Positions 45,617 through 57,638 of a DNA stretch of 64,000 nucleotides are shown piece after piece. Position numbers and translations under genes: made by a program. Source of the DNA: Whalleya microplaca (taxonomy: Eukaryota; Ascomycota; Sordariomycetes; Xylariales; Xylariaceae). Location of the stretch: assembly GCA_022497155.1 (NCBI GenBank), contig MU385721.1, positions 806,001-870,000 on the forward strand, read 5' to 3'. The notes beneath the pieces are model-generated. The model was not told where the DNA came from. It ran no database searches and worked only from the letters and a program-made list of their open reading frames with translations. Position 1 is the first letter of the stretch; every line of letters starts with the position of its first letter.

Positions 45617-48577
45617 TTAGAAGCCCTTCGGTCCCCGGCCCTCAGCTCCGCCTGTAGTGAAATACTCGCTCACTACGCCGAGTGAGTACGATATTCCAGC
45701 GACCCAGGCGCCACCGACGAGGACTCTCTTGCCGAGGCGTCTCTTCTTCTTCTGTTTCGGGGCACCCTCGCTCCTGGATGATTTGGGACCGCTGAAGACC
45801 GGCTCTTCACGTCTGACATCGATGTTGGACCGGAAAGGTGGAGATTGTGGCTCATCGACTTGCGGCATGTCGTAGTTGACGAATCCCGTCGGCGAAGCAA
45901 ATGCTGCCGCGTTGGGCAATGCCGTGGGCTTGCCCATCATGTCGATGGGGTTCACTGGCGTTGCCTTCTCGTTCGCTGGTTTGCCGGGTCGGACTTGGCG
46001 GAAGACTAGCACGTCTCCGCCGCCGGACAGAATTTCGAAACCTTCAGCTTGCAACGGCGCGAAATGTGGGAAGAACTTCGTAGGATTGGACAGCCGAAGC
46101 AGGGCCTCGGCTGGCGTCAGTGGAGATGCTTGATCAGGTACGATCGATGTAGTCTCGGCAATATTAATTTTTTGCATGACTGGGTCGTAGGCCAAGATCT
46201 TGTAAACGATCGGGTCAGGCTTTCGATTTGCTTCGGACTCTGTGGCGGGTTGGAACGATGACGATGATAGAACCCCATCAACCTCAGGATCTCTGTGATA
46301 TGATGGTTCGGACGATGAAAAGACAACTCTACTATTGCTATCCTCTGCTGATGCAGAGGCTGAATCCGTTGGACTTGGTTCGCCACCGTACGTCTTCGCG
46401 AAGGCTGGCTCAGTTTGTTTCCCTTCGCTTTCTTCAACGTACGACGTTTCCAAGCCCTGCGGTTCTTTCGAGTAGGGGTCGAGTTCGGGTTTTGATGCGG
46501 ACTGTCCGCTCGAGGAGTCCCTTGAAAAGGCTGTCTGTTGACGATTGAGAGCAGGTTCTAGCCTTGATTTTGCCTGTTGCCTATCTAGAGCCGTTCCCAA
46601 TTTCGATGAGTTCATAGTATCAGTAAGATTATCCGCATACTGCTTCTCGGCGGCCTGAATATGCACTTTCTCCTCCCAGAGCTTTTCAGAATCTGAGGTG
46701 ACCTGAGGCTTTACGTTAGATTCTGGAGCCTGACTGGTCCATGACCCAGAAAAGTCTTCTGGAAAATCTTTGATGTAATGGCCAGTCATCTCGCGATGTA
46801 CTGTTTCGTTCTCACCTTGAGCTCTTTTGCGTGACATCTGAACGGCAGAACTCGCTTCTTGATCTGCTGCATCAGATGCTTTATTGTGGCTACTCATTGC
46901 TTGTTCTAGATGGTCTCGAGATTCGTGATTGGCGGGAGACGAATTACCGCTCTTTTGTAGAGACGATAAACGGAGGGTTGAATCCGAGTTATAACTTCCA
47001 TCGTCTAGGTCTAATTTTTCAAGTCTGTGTGCAATGCTAGCTCTCGATGTATCGTTTGAATCTGAGATTTCTTGCTTTGCATCGAACTCCTTGAGACTCT
47101 CCGCAACAATGTCTCGTTCAAGAGCTGCCTTGTTGTCAATTTCCTGAAGTCTGAATGACTTGTATTTGTCTAGATCACCATATTGCTCGAAGGGCTGTTC
47201 TTGGGCAACAGAATCATTAAGCTCGACAGAGCGGTACTGTTCCAGATCTTCGTACTTGGGAACTGAATCATGGGAGGGCTTTCCATCGTCCTGTTCATAG
47301 TGCTGATACTTTTCGAGGTCATCATATTTCGGAGAAGAATCCTCTAGCTTTACATCTTCTTGGTACTTGTATGGGCCGTACTGATCCAAGTCATTGTAAC
47401 GGGCTGAATCGTTTTTGTCAACCGCATTTTCATTGTGCATATATGATTGGTACTTGTGTAATTCACCGGCATCTTGCGTCTTCTCAAGGGTGGTGTTGTC
47501 TGCCTCGTAGTGCAGATCCATTTTGTATTGGTCGAGATCATCGTACTTCTTAACTGGCTCCTGAGCTTGCTCACCAGCTTTGTCATGATGATATTCTTGG
47601 TATTTATGAAGGTCATCATACTGATCAGCTGGCTCATCTGGTGGAAGATGGTTGAGAGAATACTCTTCACTCTGGACAACAGACTGCTCCGAAGCCTCAT
47701 TCTGGCCCTTGCTTTGGATATCATCAGGTAGCCAATTGTCAAGATTGGACTGTCCATAAGCCTTTAGTTCTGCAGGAGGTGGCGGCCCGTTAGAGTGAAT
47801 TGGACTTGACTTCTGTTCAGCCTCCTCAGGGGTCAATGTCTGGAACTGTGCTCTATAATTCTTGAAGGTGTTGGCTGTAGATTCTGCTTCATCCTTGGGG
47901 GATGCAAAACTTCTTGGAACTTTACGATTCGTGATTGGGTCAATGTAGTAATCTTCCGTTGAGAACACTTCAGACCTGTGCCCATCCTCACGTGATATGG
48001 CTTCGGCGCTTGCTTGCGTTCCTGAGGAATTGAGGTTCGAATTTGCTGGGCTCGCTCTCTCAGAGGTTTGCTTGGGCCAATGGTTATTTACAACATCTTC
48101 CATCTGTGCTTTCCATATATCATATTTGCGCCATGAGTAAGGGGTGGACGATGTATCCCTACGAGGATGATCGGCATCTGGACTCTCTTGAGTATGTTTT
48201 TGCCGGCTGTGTAATTCGTCCTGATTGCCGTATCGTGAGCCACATTCCACCCGGGCCGGAGCCCAATAGCGTAGAAACATGTGCCTTATAGCAGCAGCCT
48301 TGGGATTTCCGGCAAAGGGATGCTGATCCCATAGTGGCTTTCTATTGACGGCCTCATAATGTCTAAACTTGAGCATTCGATGGCGACGTCGGAGGTCATT
48401 TTGGGATTCGGGGTCAAGGCAGGAAGCCCATATGCCAAAACGGATGTGCCGGATCTGTTGACAGTGGCGGTCCTTCAAAAGAGAAGAACTAGGAGAGGCT
48501 AAGGCGTTGCTGTAAGCTGCGGCCTTGGTCAAAGACCTCTTGTGAGATGTGGTTCGGCAAACGACGTCGGTCAACAT
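45617..48577 (-). CDS. Probable mitochondrial protein with tandem YDDLxxY repeats, 986 residues
   Basis: Long single-exon gene. The N-terminus is basic and Ser/Ala-rich without acidic residues after position 4 for about 30 residues, consistent with a mitochondrial presequence (not proven). A conserved-looking block with RRHRMLKFRHYEAVNRKPLW and HMFLRYWAP lies at 63-106, and YIDPITNRKVPRSF at 211-224. Residues 319-475 contain seven degenerate copies of a [KQ]Y-x-[DE]-L-x-[KQ]-Y motif separated by acidic linkers. A disordered Ser/Glu-rich region follows. Near the C-terminus there is a compact domain (PIVYKILAYDPVMQKINIAETT through GGGDVLVFRQVRPG) and a final hydrophobic segment (VLVGGAWVAGISYSLGVV) that may span a membrane. 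This architecture matches fungal proteins described only as 'serine-threonine rich protein'. Biochemical role unknown. Confidence 0.8.
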   Translation of the reverse strand: MLTDVVCRTTSHKRSLTKAAAYSNALASPSSSLLKDRHCQQIRHIRFGIWASCLDPESQNDLRRRHRMLKFRHYEAVNRKPLWDQHPFAGNPKAAAIRHMFLRYWAPARVECGSRYGNQDELHSRQKHTQESPDADHPRRDTSSTPYSWRKYDIWKAQMEDVVNNHWPKQTSERASPANSNLNSSGTQASAEAISREDGHRSEVFSTEDYYIDPITNRKVPRSFASPKDEAESTANTFKNYRAQFQTLTPEEAEQKSSPIHSNGPPPPAELKAYGQSNLDNWLPDDIQSKGQNEASEQSVVQSEEYSLNHLPPDEPADQYDDLHKYQEYHHDKAGEQAQEPVKKYDDLDQYKMDLHYEADNTTLEKTQDAGELHKYQSYMHNENAVDKNDSARYNDLDQYGPYKYQEDVKLEDSSPKYDDLEKYQHYEQDDGKPSHDSVPKYEDLEQYRSVELNDSVAQEQPFEQYGDLDKYKSFRLQEIDNKAALERDIVAESLKEFDAKQEISDSNDTSRASIAHRLEKLDLDDGSYNSDSTLRLSSLQKSGNSSPANHESRDHLEQAMSSHNKASDAADQEASSAVQMSRKRAQGENETVHREMTGHYIKDFPEDFSGSWTSQAPESNVKPQVTSDSEKLWEEKVHIQAAEKQYADNLTDTMNSSKLGTALDRQQAKSRLEPALNRQQTAFSRDSSSGQSASKPELDPYSKEPQGLETSYVEESEGKQTEPAFAKTYGGEPSPTDSASASAEDSNSRVVFSSSEPSYHRDPEVDGVLSSSSFQPATESEANRKPDPIVYKILAYDPVMQKINIAETTSIVPDQASPLTPAEALLRLSNPTKFFPHFAPLQAEGFEILSGGGDVLVFRQVRPGKPANEKATPVNPIDMMGKPTALPNAAAFASPTGFVNYDMPQVDEPQSPPFRSNIDVRREEPVFSGPKSSRSEGAPKQKKKRRLGKRVLVGGAWVAGISYSLGVVSEYFTTGGAEGRGPKGF

Positions 48578-49923
48578 ATTGATTGATTTACAGATGGCGA
48601 ATTCATTATATACCGTCTACTACATAGGGAGACAGACGTATTAGTGATTGACTACCAGGTATTGAAAGGGGTTTGGGGGTGGTGAAAGGTCCGGGTAGTA
48701 GATGAATGGCATTGGGCTGGCATCACAGGTTGGGTGCTCGGATGACGACACTTACCTAAAGCCGATGTTTCGACTGTGGTTGCAACTGAAGATGCATCCA
48801 CTGTCTAAGAACCTTATGATACTGCTACCTTTCAGTGTGTACCATCACAGTGAGCACGTGCAGCCGCCTTTGATGGAAAGGAAATATGATGAAGGAGGGA
48901 AGCCTCGGGAGTCTGAGGAGCTGCCCACCATGTCATACATGTAGTCGGGGAAAGTTCCCTGTAGAGTTTCGGATAACATAGGATCTGGCACAGTACCTAA
49001 GTGGTAGACGAGTGGGATAGTGGGATTCATGTATGGAGCACCATCAATCGCGTGCGTGCAGCGCTAGATTTATGTATGTACTCTCTACATATCGGGTGTG
49101 GTGAAACAAAGCACCGGATCTGGGTTATGTAGGTCACATGTACAAGTTCCCCCAAGTTCCGTACACCACCACGGCTGAGAGGAACAAGGTAGACGCGACC
49201 AGAAGAGGGGTCATCTGTGGAGGGGTCCCTACCTCACGGACACGTCGACAGGGGTGCATTGATGTGGCGTTGTCTTTGGGGAAGCTTGAGGTGGGCACTA
49301 CGTAGTGCTTCGGGATTATGCGGGGTAATGCTGATAAGATGTGCCTTATCCCGAAGCTAGGCCTGATCCGGCACTTTGTATGTAGGCATGTAATGGAAGA
49401 TGCGGCGCCTAAACGTCGGCGTGAAAAGAGCTGCCGGGCAGCTGCCAAGGTGCTTATGTATGTAGTGTGCTATGTTATTAATCAGAGCTACAATCTCTTC
49501 GGCCTGAGTCACTTCAACCATTGAAGGTCTTTCAAAATTTAGGATTTTGAATGATATTGGTGTAAAGCCAGCATTAACCGTACATAGGTGAGTTTAGGTA
49601 TACCTCAGCTTTGACATATTATAATTCTAAAATCCTAATTGTACTACCTACATGTACGTAGGTAATTGTAGTATTAAAACCTCATGTCCTCCTAATCAAC
49701 ACATTTTCACCCCTTCCGACAATAGGCGACGTCACAAAACTCCACCGTGGGGTCCAAATCTCCTATGCGCAAAGCTTCCGTAAAACAACTATTCCGTACA
49801 GCATAGTTGTATATTCTTCATATTCGATCTCAGCGACGTTTTCGCCAATCCAGAGTGCTTGGCGCATATTAGCCATATATACATGATCCCGACCCTCTCG
49901 CGAGCCTTTCCATTGCCATTGCC
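48578..49923. other. Intergenic region
   Basis: About 1.35 kb between two divergent genes (the repeat protein and LTN1), so both promoters lie here. Small frames (48702-48944 plus; 49134-49448 minus) have no recognised features. Confidence 0.45.
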
Positions 49924-52900
49924 ATGAGCAGGAGGCCAGCCAAGGCTCGCGCCACCGGCAGCAAGGCCTTCACGAGCTTTGGTTCCAGCTCCTTCGGCGC
50001 TTTCTCGACTGCCTCGAGTGGCACCAACCTTTCCTACCTTGCCGAGCCGCCCGACTTTTCCTCCATATCGGATGCCAATGTCGTTGTTTCACTGAAGAAT
50101 CTGCTGAAGAAAGATGCTACAACAAAGGCGAAAGCGCTTGAGGAGCTCGTTACATACGTTCAGGCCCATCCCTATGAGCAAGATGGCGGCACAGAAGAAC
50201 CTATATTGGAAGCTTTGGTGCGTGAAATCTACATGGCTGTTGCGCTGTTCCCCCTTAGTAATTGTATGATAGGTCCAAATATATCCGCACATCTCAATAG
50301 ACAATTCTCGTCGCGTTCGCGAACTCTCCCACGTCCTGCAGTTCGAGTTGATGAAGTCCGCCCGAAAGCGTATGGAGAGACATGTGCCTAAGATTGTTGG
50401 TTCTTGGCTATCTGGGACTTTCGACAGGGACAGGACCGTATCTCGCGTCGCTACAGAAGGACTGGCTTCCTTCCTCACCACGCCAGCCAAGGTGCTCCAG
50501 TTCTGGAAACGGTGCCAACCCCAGATATTGGACTATGCGTCCGATGCTATAAAAGAAACCGCAGATACCCTGAGCGACGAGAGATCCACGAGCGCCGATG
50601 ATGCCGAAGCCAAATATCATCGAGTTTTAGGCAGTAGCCTTGCGTTGGTCCTGAACCTAATACAAAAGCTAGATGTTGCCGAACTTGAGAAAAACCAAGA
50701 CAGTTATGACCAATTTTTCGAACACAATAAGGTCTGGACGAGTGCAACGTGTGACGATGCTGTTGTGAGACGGCTATCTTGTCAACTTCTGTCTATATGT
50801 CTAGAGAAACGTTCGGACCGCATTGGAGCAGACCTTATCCGTCTCAGCAAGATCTTTGTCGCCGAGGGATTGAAGAGCAGCCAAATGGGTTCAGCAGCGG
50901 ACTACATCAGTGCATTGACGAAATTAACTACAAAGCAACCGACGGTCTGGACATCCGACTATCACGGGAAAAGGTCACCAACGTCATGGTTAAAAGCATT
51001 CCTAGAAAAGGGTTCTCAAGGCAGCACGGCAAGGTTTTGGGAAGCTCTCAGTCAGTTACTGGACATTATACCGAAAGGTATCCTTCCAGAAGATCTAGAT
51101 GGTGCTTCTGAGTTCTTGAAGTCTATGCGAGTGGGATTAACAAGTAGAGATGAGCCGCGTGCCAATGCTGTTGATGGATGGTCCACGTATCTTGGTATGG
51201 CCAGACACTTCATAAAAACAGTACAGTCCAATGATGCTCGAGTCAAAATTGTCGAGGAGAGCATATTCCCCATCACGGCCAATTACCTCTGCCCGACACC
51301 CGAAACATCATTATGGGCTTCTGGAGGCCAGCTACCAGTTCTTATTAAAGCATATACGTCGACCGCCACGTCACCGTACGAGAAAGTTATTGAAGTAACC
51401 AGATCTCAATGGAGTCAGTGGAAGAATGAATTCCAGGATCGTATTCGTAACTCTTTGCCAGAGGCGTCTAAGGACCACGGAAAATCACAGGTATCTGTGG
51501 CTGAAGAAGGTCATAGGTGGTTTACTTTGACAGGCATGATACTCGATGCTTCCGAGAGGACTGCGGCAACTGATCGCCCAATCCCGAATATACCAGCTGA
51601 GCTCTCCCTTGAGCTTCTTCAGGGGGTCTTAAAGCTGCTGGAGACTAGAAATTGGAAACCTTTCGGAGCTGCTTCAACGGTGGAATCAGCGTTCAAGAAA
51701 TCGCCGATGCTTTTCAAGGTGTCTTCAGCTGCCAATAGTGAGGTATTTAGCTTTCTAGCAAGCATACTCGAAAGAGGTGGAGAAGATTTTCTTCAGTCGT
51801 CTGCTGCGCCATACATATTCTCGAGCATTACTCTCCTTGCCAAAGTCACCGAACAGCAACAGGAGTATGAAAGAATCTGGAAGGCAAACATTGCGGCTCT
51901 TCTGGGGCATACTGAAAGCCCTGGTTCTTTACCAACGCTGACTACACTCCTCTCTACCAGACATGCTACACTTCTCTCTAAACAGACCGAGGCCCTACAA
52001 ACAGAGTTAGTGAAAAGATGTTTAACGTGTGCTGTTGGTGCTGCAAGCGTTGGATGGGACCTTTTCGACGCTGTGTTTACATTTGATACGTTGACGGAGC
52101 CTGCAGGCGGACGACTTGTGAAGGAACTAGGATCTCGTGTTGTAAACTCCTTAGGTCAACCCAGCGAAGGTGTGATCAGGGGTTTGCGCCTTATAGCAGA
52201 GAAGAAACCAGAACTTCTGTTCCAGGATGAGGAGACTCATATGAGCTTGATGGCCAATCTACTGAGCCTATCAGAAAGGTCCGACGTTGGCTCGGACATT
52301 TCTACGTTGAAGGCATTAATAGAGAGCCCTTCTAGCAGTAGCTCTCGGATGCTTGGGATAGTGCAGCGGAACATTAACAACGCTGATTTTAACTCGCTCA
52401 CGTAAGTCACGCTTTCTTGTTACCCTACGCTATACTTATCTAACTATTTTTCAGGATCGACACTCTTGTACAGCAAGCAATGCAAGTTCAAGATTCAATC
52501 GACGTTTCCACTGGTGACACCGATAGGGCTGGGCAGTTGGAATGCCTGATACCAGACACAAGCATATGGAAGCAAGAACTAGCCCTTTTCCTAAACGAAA
52601 CACCCGACCCGTCTCTGGCCCTCACAAGTCCCCTTGGTGGTTCTTACTTTCTCCCTACAACGGCGTCAACCACTCCAGACACCTCTGCACGCAGAGATCG
52701 AAGTGGATGTTCGATTCCTGGTCGAATGGCCATGTACACCACGAAAGTGCTGTCTTCAGGGTTCCAGTTTAGCAGTCTATCTCTTTCCAAGCAGGTAGAG
52801 ATCGTTGCATACTTGAGCCTAACTGCAGAGCTAGCAGCAGACCAGCTGACAGTCCTAAGCGAGAATAAGCTTTGGCGTTCGCTTTCTTCAACTGTTGCTA

Positions 52901-55036
52901 TGTCAGATGCTGAAGAACTCATCTCATCTGCCCGAAAGGTAGTCAATGGCATGACCGAGGACGCAAGTGATTGGAGGGATGACAGCGGCAGCGATCATTC
53001 GCGCTTATTGCACCGTGTTGTTCAGATGTTTATGGAGGAGGCAAAGGCTCTAACTCCAATGGGTCTCTACTCTGCGCGAGCCTTGAGTGAGCTCCTTCAA
53101 GCATTAACCGAGAAACATGGTTTCCCATCCAGTGGAGAGCAATGGCTCACAAATTCGAACATCCTCAAAAACGACCAGACGACAGTCCTACCTGCTGTAG
53201 CAATTTTGAGCGGACTTGGCGAAACCATAGCTGCGTCAAGGGTTGTCAGCAACTTTTGCAACCGCTTGGTGAGCGATGTTGCGGGAGCGAACATCCATCA
53301 AGAGAAGACGCTCGTTACTCTTGTGTTGCTCAATGCCTGCATGCAGATATACGATATTGGCGAGCTTCCAGTCGCTAACAATCGGCTGGTATTCGCAGTT
53401 AAGCAACTCACGTCGTGGCTGGAAACCCCCGAAGACCTCGATTATCGGTTCGCAGCCGAGACCTGTCGTTGCCTTCAACGCCTTCTGCCATGTATTAAAG
53501 CTGTGTACGGGTCCTATTGGGAGAACACAGTTGACTTCTGCGTCTACCTCTGGACGAAACAGATACTTCAATCTCTCGACTGTCGGCTACCCGAAATCCA
53601 TGCCTCACTTCGATTAATCGCAGTACTACAGTCATTGGAAGACCCTAACGATGACCTCATCGACGTTCTGCAATCCACGGCAGAGAAAAGATCTTCCGGA
53701 TTAATAGAGCTGCTTAAAATCCCTAGGGAGAAGGAGACAAAGCCTCTAGAGATTGTCGACTCTATTATTTGCAGGCAGGTGGAGAAGATTCCGCTCGATC
53801 ACGTAAAGGATCTCTCAGACCTGTATGGACTAGTCGCAAGCGATTACCAGGCCATTCAAACAGCAGCGTTTACAGTTCTTAACAAGGCTATTCCTGCTGT
53901 ACAAGAAAACCTCTCGGTGGATATCTTGCTAGAGAAGAAAGTGGCTCGGCTTCCTGAAGAGCTGCTATCCCTCCTCCTCGATGCGCCGACACTCGAAGCG
54001 TACCCTGACGAGATTCTCGCCCTATTTCCAAACGCGATACGCTCTTACCTCCTGTCATGGCATTTGGTTTTCGATGCCTTCAAAGCTGTGCCCTTCAAAA
54101 TACGTAGCGACTATGCCGAACACCTTAAGGGAGCTAAGTATATTGGCCCGCTGATGGATTTCACTTTCGATGTTCTGGGTCATTCAGCGGCCTACCCGCT
54201 CAATCTGGACAAAGCAAATTTCACAGAAGACCATATCCGCACGTACGATATGAAGCTTGCCGAGGCTGAGACCGAGGAAAGGAATATGCAATGGCTTTTG
54301 ATTCATTTGTATTATCTCGTACTCAAATACGTGCCTGGCCTCTTCAAGGATTGGTACATCGGTTGTCGATCCAAGCGGACAAAGATCGCCGTCGAAGGCT
54401 GGATGACCAAGTACTTCTCACCTATCATCATATTAGATGCTCTAAATGATGTAGAAAGATGGACGATAACACAGGAAGCACCCGCGGATGACGAGAAGGA
54501 GCTGATCGTCAAGGTGAGTAAGACCGCTAGAGAAGTCGTGGCCGGCTACGAAGTCGACGAGCTGGAAGCCTCCATCGCGATACGGATTCCGCAAGAATTC
54601 CCGCTTGAGGGCGTGTCCGTTGTCGGAATCAACCGCGTCGCGGTCAACGAAAAGAAGTGGCAGAGCTGGATCATGACGACGCAGGGCGTGATTACTTTCT
54701 CGGTAAGATTTTCTCTTCTCGCTCCCTAACCTAATCTTGAGCATCAAGTCTAACTGGCTTCTTCTACTCTAGGGCGGAAGCATCATCGATGGCCTCACAA
54801 CCTTCCGCCGTAACGTTGTCGGAGCTATGAAGGGACAGACCGAATGCGCCATTTGCTACAGCATCATCAGCAGCGACAAGAAGACGCCGGACAAGCGCTG
54901 CCAGACTTGCAAGAACCTCTTCCACCGCACTTGTCTGTACAAATGGTTCCAGAGCAGCAACCAGAACACGTGTCCACTATGTCGTAACCCCATTGACTAT
55001 CTCGGCGCGGATACGAGGGCAAGGAGGGGCGCATAA
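49924..55036 (+). CDS. LTN1: Listerin, E3 ubiquitin-protein ligase of ribosome quality control
   Basis: RING-type ubiquitin ligase that marks nascent chains stuck on 60S subunits for degradation. Exons 49924-50217, 50273-52401, 52455-54702, 54773-55036; introns 55, 53 and 70 nt; 1644 residues, normal for fungal Ltn1. The N-terminal domain starts MSRRPAKARATGSKAFTSFG and includes DLSSLLKK-like helical repeats (VVSLKNLLKKDATTKAKALE) and YPHISIDNSRRVRELSHVL. The long middle is made of HEAT/ARM-like helices with no other domain. The C-terminus has a RWD-like segment (IRIPQEFPLEGVSVVGINRV) followed by the RING at about 1582-1631: CAIC, CQTC, FHRTCLYKWF and CPLC. The zinc ligands are all present. 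A plus-strand TGA/TAG-free alignment through all four exons supports the model. Confidence 0.95.
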
Positions 55037-55975
55037 GGGGGTAAGAGGGGACAATGTAGATAATCATGGTTGATGATACCTTAGGGATAGGGTATCTATA
55101 GGGTACATACATTATGACTTTTCCATAGAGAGCCTAGGTATAAAGGGTATCTAGTGGCTTAAGCTTACAGGCCGTAGATACAGCGTTACGAGAAGATGAA
55201 CCCTTGTGTTGATATGAGTCCATTCATCTCCAAGAGTAGTAGTAGCTGTCGAAAGTCTTTCTGCCGTCTCCTATTTACAGTTGCTAGTAAACCTACGTTT
55301 TCTGAAATCTATACTAGGGGACTTTAATAAGGTTATAGTAGTATGGACACGGTAATTAACGTTAGGGATTATAGTAGTAATGGCTTTCGACAAGGTGAAG
55401 ATGTTATCAAAGTAGACACCGCGGAAAGTATAAAACGAAGAGCATGTACAATGGAGATTTATGTAACAGAATATTCAACTTCATTTGACATAATCGTATT
55501 CATAGACTCATGGGAGAGTCGAGTATCTTTGCTATATGTGGAGACTAGGACCTCCTTGGAATGCGTGGTGAGTACAAAGAGATAGTTAATAAAGGCAAAA
55601 TGCTGGCAGTGCGATATATCTCTACAATTTTATAAAGCACCTGGAGATAATTTAGCTTTGAGGGTGAGCACAGCAGTCAGGCAATTCCTCACTGCCTAGT
55701 TTTCAATAAATTGACGGTCTCTTATTTTCAATAAATCTACATTTCAATACAACACATTCAGGGGGTGAGGGTACAAAGGGCGTAAAAAGGGGGTCAAAAG
55801 GGGGAAGAAATTTTAGGGACTAATGTACATGGGGTTTTCATGATTTTATTACTAAATATCAACTAACCAACTCCCAACTCCAGAAAGACTAGACAAAAAG
55901 CATATCTGACTGCAGATTGGGTATCTTATCCTACCGGAACGCCTCCGCCCCTCTCACATCTCATCCGCAACCCCC
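55037..55975. other. Intergenic region
   Basis: About 0.9 kb of AT-rich sequence. An 80-codon plus-strand frame at 55343 has no features. AATAAATCTACATTTCAATA-like A/T runs near 55700-55760 may belong to 3' ends. Confidence 0.4.
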
Positions 55976-56788
55976 TCAACGAAACTGACTCTCATACCGC
56001 TGGCGCGAACGCAAGCGCCTCCAGCGGTCCCCACCACCCGCACTCTCAGCCCTGCGCCTCCTGCTTTCCCGGGGCACCGCGGTCGGCGAAAGCGCGCGCT
56101 CGTCGTCGCGACGCGCCGCGTTCGTCGTGGCGCCGCGGTCCCAGTCGACGGGGCCGAAGCGCACGCGCACGGGCAGCGCCGGCAGCGGGCGCGGGTCCCC
56201 CGCGGCGTCGCGCAGCCACCACCCGAACGGGTCGCCGCGGTTGCACAGCGGGCCCTGCTCCGCCACCACCGCGTCGTACAGCGCCGGGAAGCGCCCCAGC
56301 ACCTCCAGGAACGGCAGCGCCAGGACGTCCGGCGGGATCGCCCAGAAGTCGTGCGCCGTCGGCGCGGGGGCGCGGGACCGCGCGCGCACCCTGACGGGCT
56401 GGGGGCGGTACTCGGCCGGGAACAGGTTCGCTGATTCACCTGGTGGTGCGCCGCGGGACCGGGCGCGCACCCTGACGGGCTGGGGGCGGTACTCGGCCGG
56501 GAACAGGTTCGCTGATTGCCCTGGTGGTGCTGGTCGGGAGGAGGGGGCGAAAGGGTCGAGCTGGGCCGCGGAGTATGGGGGAGGCGGGTCGAGGGGAACG
56601 GGCGGACTTCCCGGCGATCGAGCCCGGCTGCGACCGCGCTGCTGCTCTGGAGCAGCTGCCCGGGGAATTCGGCTGCGGCCGCGCTGCTCGGTAGCCCGGG
56701 GGATTCGGCTGCGGCCACGGGGCTGCTCTGGAGCTGCGGCTTCGTCGTAATCATAACGACGGCCGTAGGTTCTATTATTCAAAGCCAT
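55976..56788 (-). CDS. Arg/Pro-rich orphan protein with an internal tandem duplication
   Basis: Single-exon, very GC-rich frame for 270 residues, starting MALNNRTYGRRYDYDEA at 56788. No known domain. The N-terminal part has repeated RGRSRIPRA units (three to four copies) interspersed with Ala/Glu/Gln. Then PPPPYSAAQLDPFAP, and two near-identical 27-residue units containing SANLFPAEYRPQPVRVRARS. The C-terminal half looks folded (HDFWAIPPDVLALPFLEVLG, LYDAVVAEQGPLCNRGDPFGWWLRDA, VRVRFGPVDWDRGA), and the tail is Arg-rich. The FWAIPPDVLALPFLE... WWLRD portion suggests a genuine protein rather than chance GC-rich frames. A second minus-strand frame is also open in part, which lowers certainty. Function unknown. 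Confidence 0.6.
   Translation of the reverse strand: MALNNRTYGRRYDYDEAAAPEQPRGRSRIPRATEQRGRSRIPRAAAPEQQRGRSRARSPGSPPVPLDPPPPYSAAQLDPFAPSSRPAPPGQSANLFPAEYRPQPVRVRARSRGAPPGESANLFPAEYRPQPVRVRARSRAPAPTAHDFWAIPPDVLALPFLEVLGRFPALYDAVVAEQGPLCNRGDPFGWWLRDAAGDPRPLPALPVRVRFGPVDWDRGATTNAARRDDERALSPTAVPRESRRRRAESAGGGDRWRRLRSRQRYESQFR
56371..56532. repeat. 81-bp tandem duplication within the orphan gene
   Basis: Two adjacent copies offset by 81 bp (for example, CTGACGGGCT at 56391 and 56472), differing at a few positions. The unit is 27 codons long, so the frame is kept. Confidence 0.9.
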
Positions 56789-57638
56789 GTCTACAACTGT
56801 AAACGGGTAACCAGGTTGGTATGTATGTGCTGTGGTTAGCTTGAATGTCAGGAGTAAGGAGTTGTGTGGACTTCTCGATACTGTTGCTGATGGTTGATGA
56901 GGATGGGATACTCTTAGAGAGTATCCAGGGCGTATATAAACCCAGACGAACACTCATGCTGTTTAAGGTTGTCCAGTATCAGATTCACTCGATGGAAACA
57001 GCATAATTGAGTTCCTGTTCGGGATTATTCAGTGTTAACGCAAGTACAGGATATGATCCCAGGCGTAAGGTCACACGACTTGACAATAAGTCTGTGTTGT
57101 GACAAGTCTTGGAAGATAAGTGTCTGTTGAAAGGCATTGTTCAACAATAAGCTCTTTGTCACTAGCAGGTTCCTGTCTAGTGATCTTTATAGTCTTACTG
57201 GAGAATAGAAGTCTGAATGGTCGTGCCTAGAACTCCATCCGTAGATTGATATGCACTTTGTAATATCGAATGCTAACTTTCTAACCTTACAATTAGCCCC
57301 GTGTTAGCTTCCCCAAGACATGTAATGTATGTCAATAATAGGGGTTAAGTTGGGTGCTGCTAATACCAAGTAGTTTCAACTAGAAATGTACTACTAGTGC
57401 CTTGAACAAAGAGTCATTTATCGAGAGACTCCAACCTTAGTAAACGGGTCACACCGCAGAATTCTAATTAGTTGTATAACACGGCCTAGGTAATTGAGTC
57501 TTGAAATTCGGCACACTTAGTATCTAAGAGACCGTGCCCGCCTATCTATCCGTCTAAAAGTCTATGTGACATAGGATACCCATGAGAAATCCCCACCCTC
57601 AGCATCTATGAAAGACGAATTTCCTAGGCAGTTCAGGC
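56789..57638. other. Intergenic region
   Basis: About 0.85 kb between the orphan gene's start and the 3' end of the HAD phosphatase gene. No feature recognised. Confidence 0.45.
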
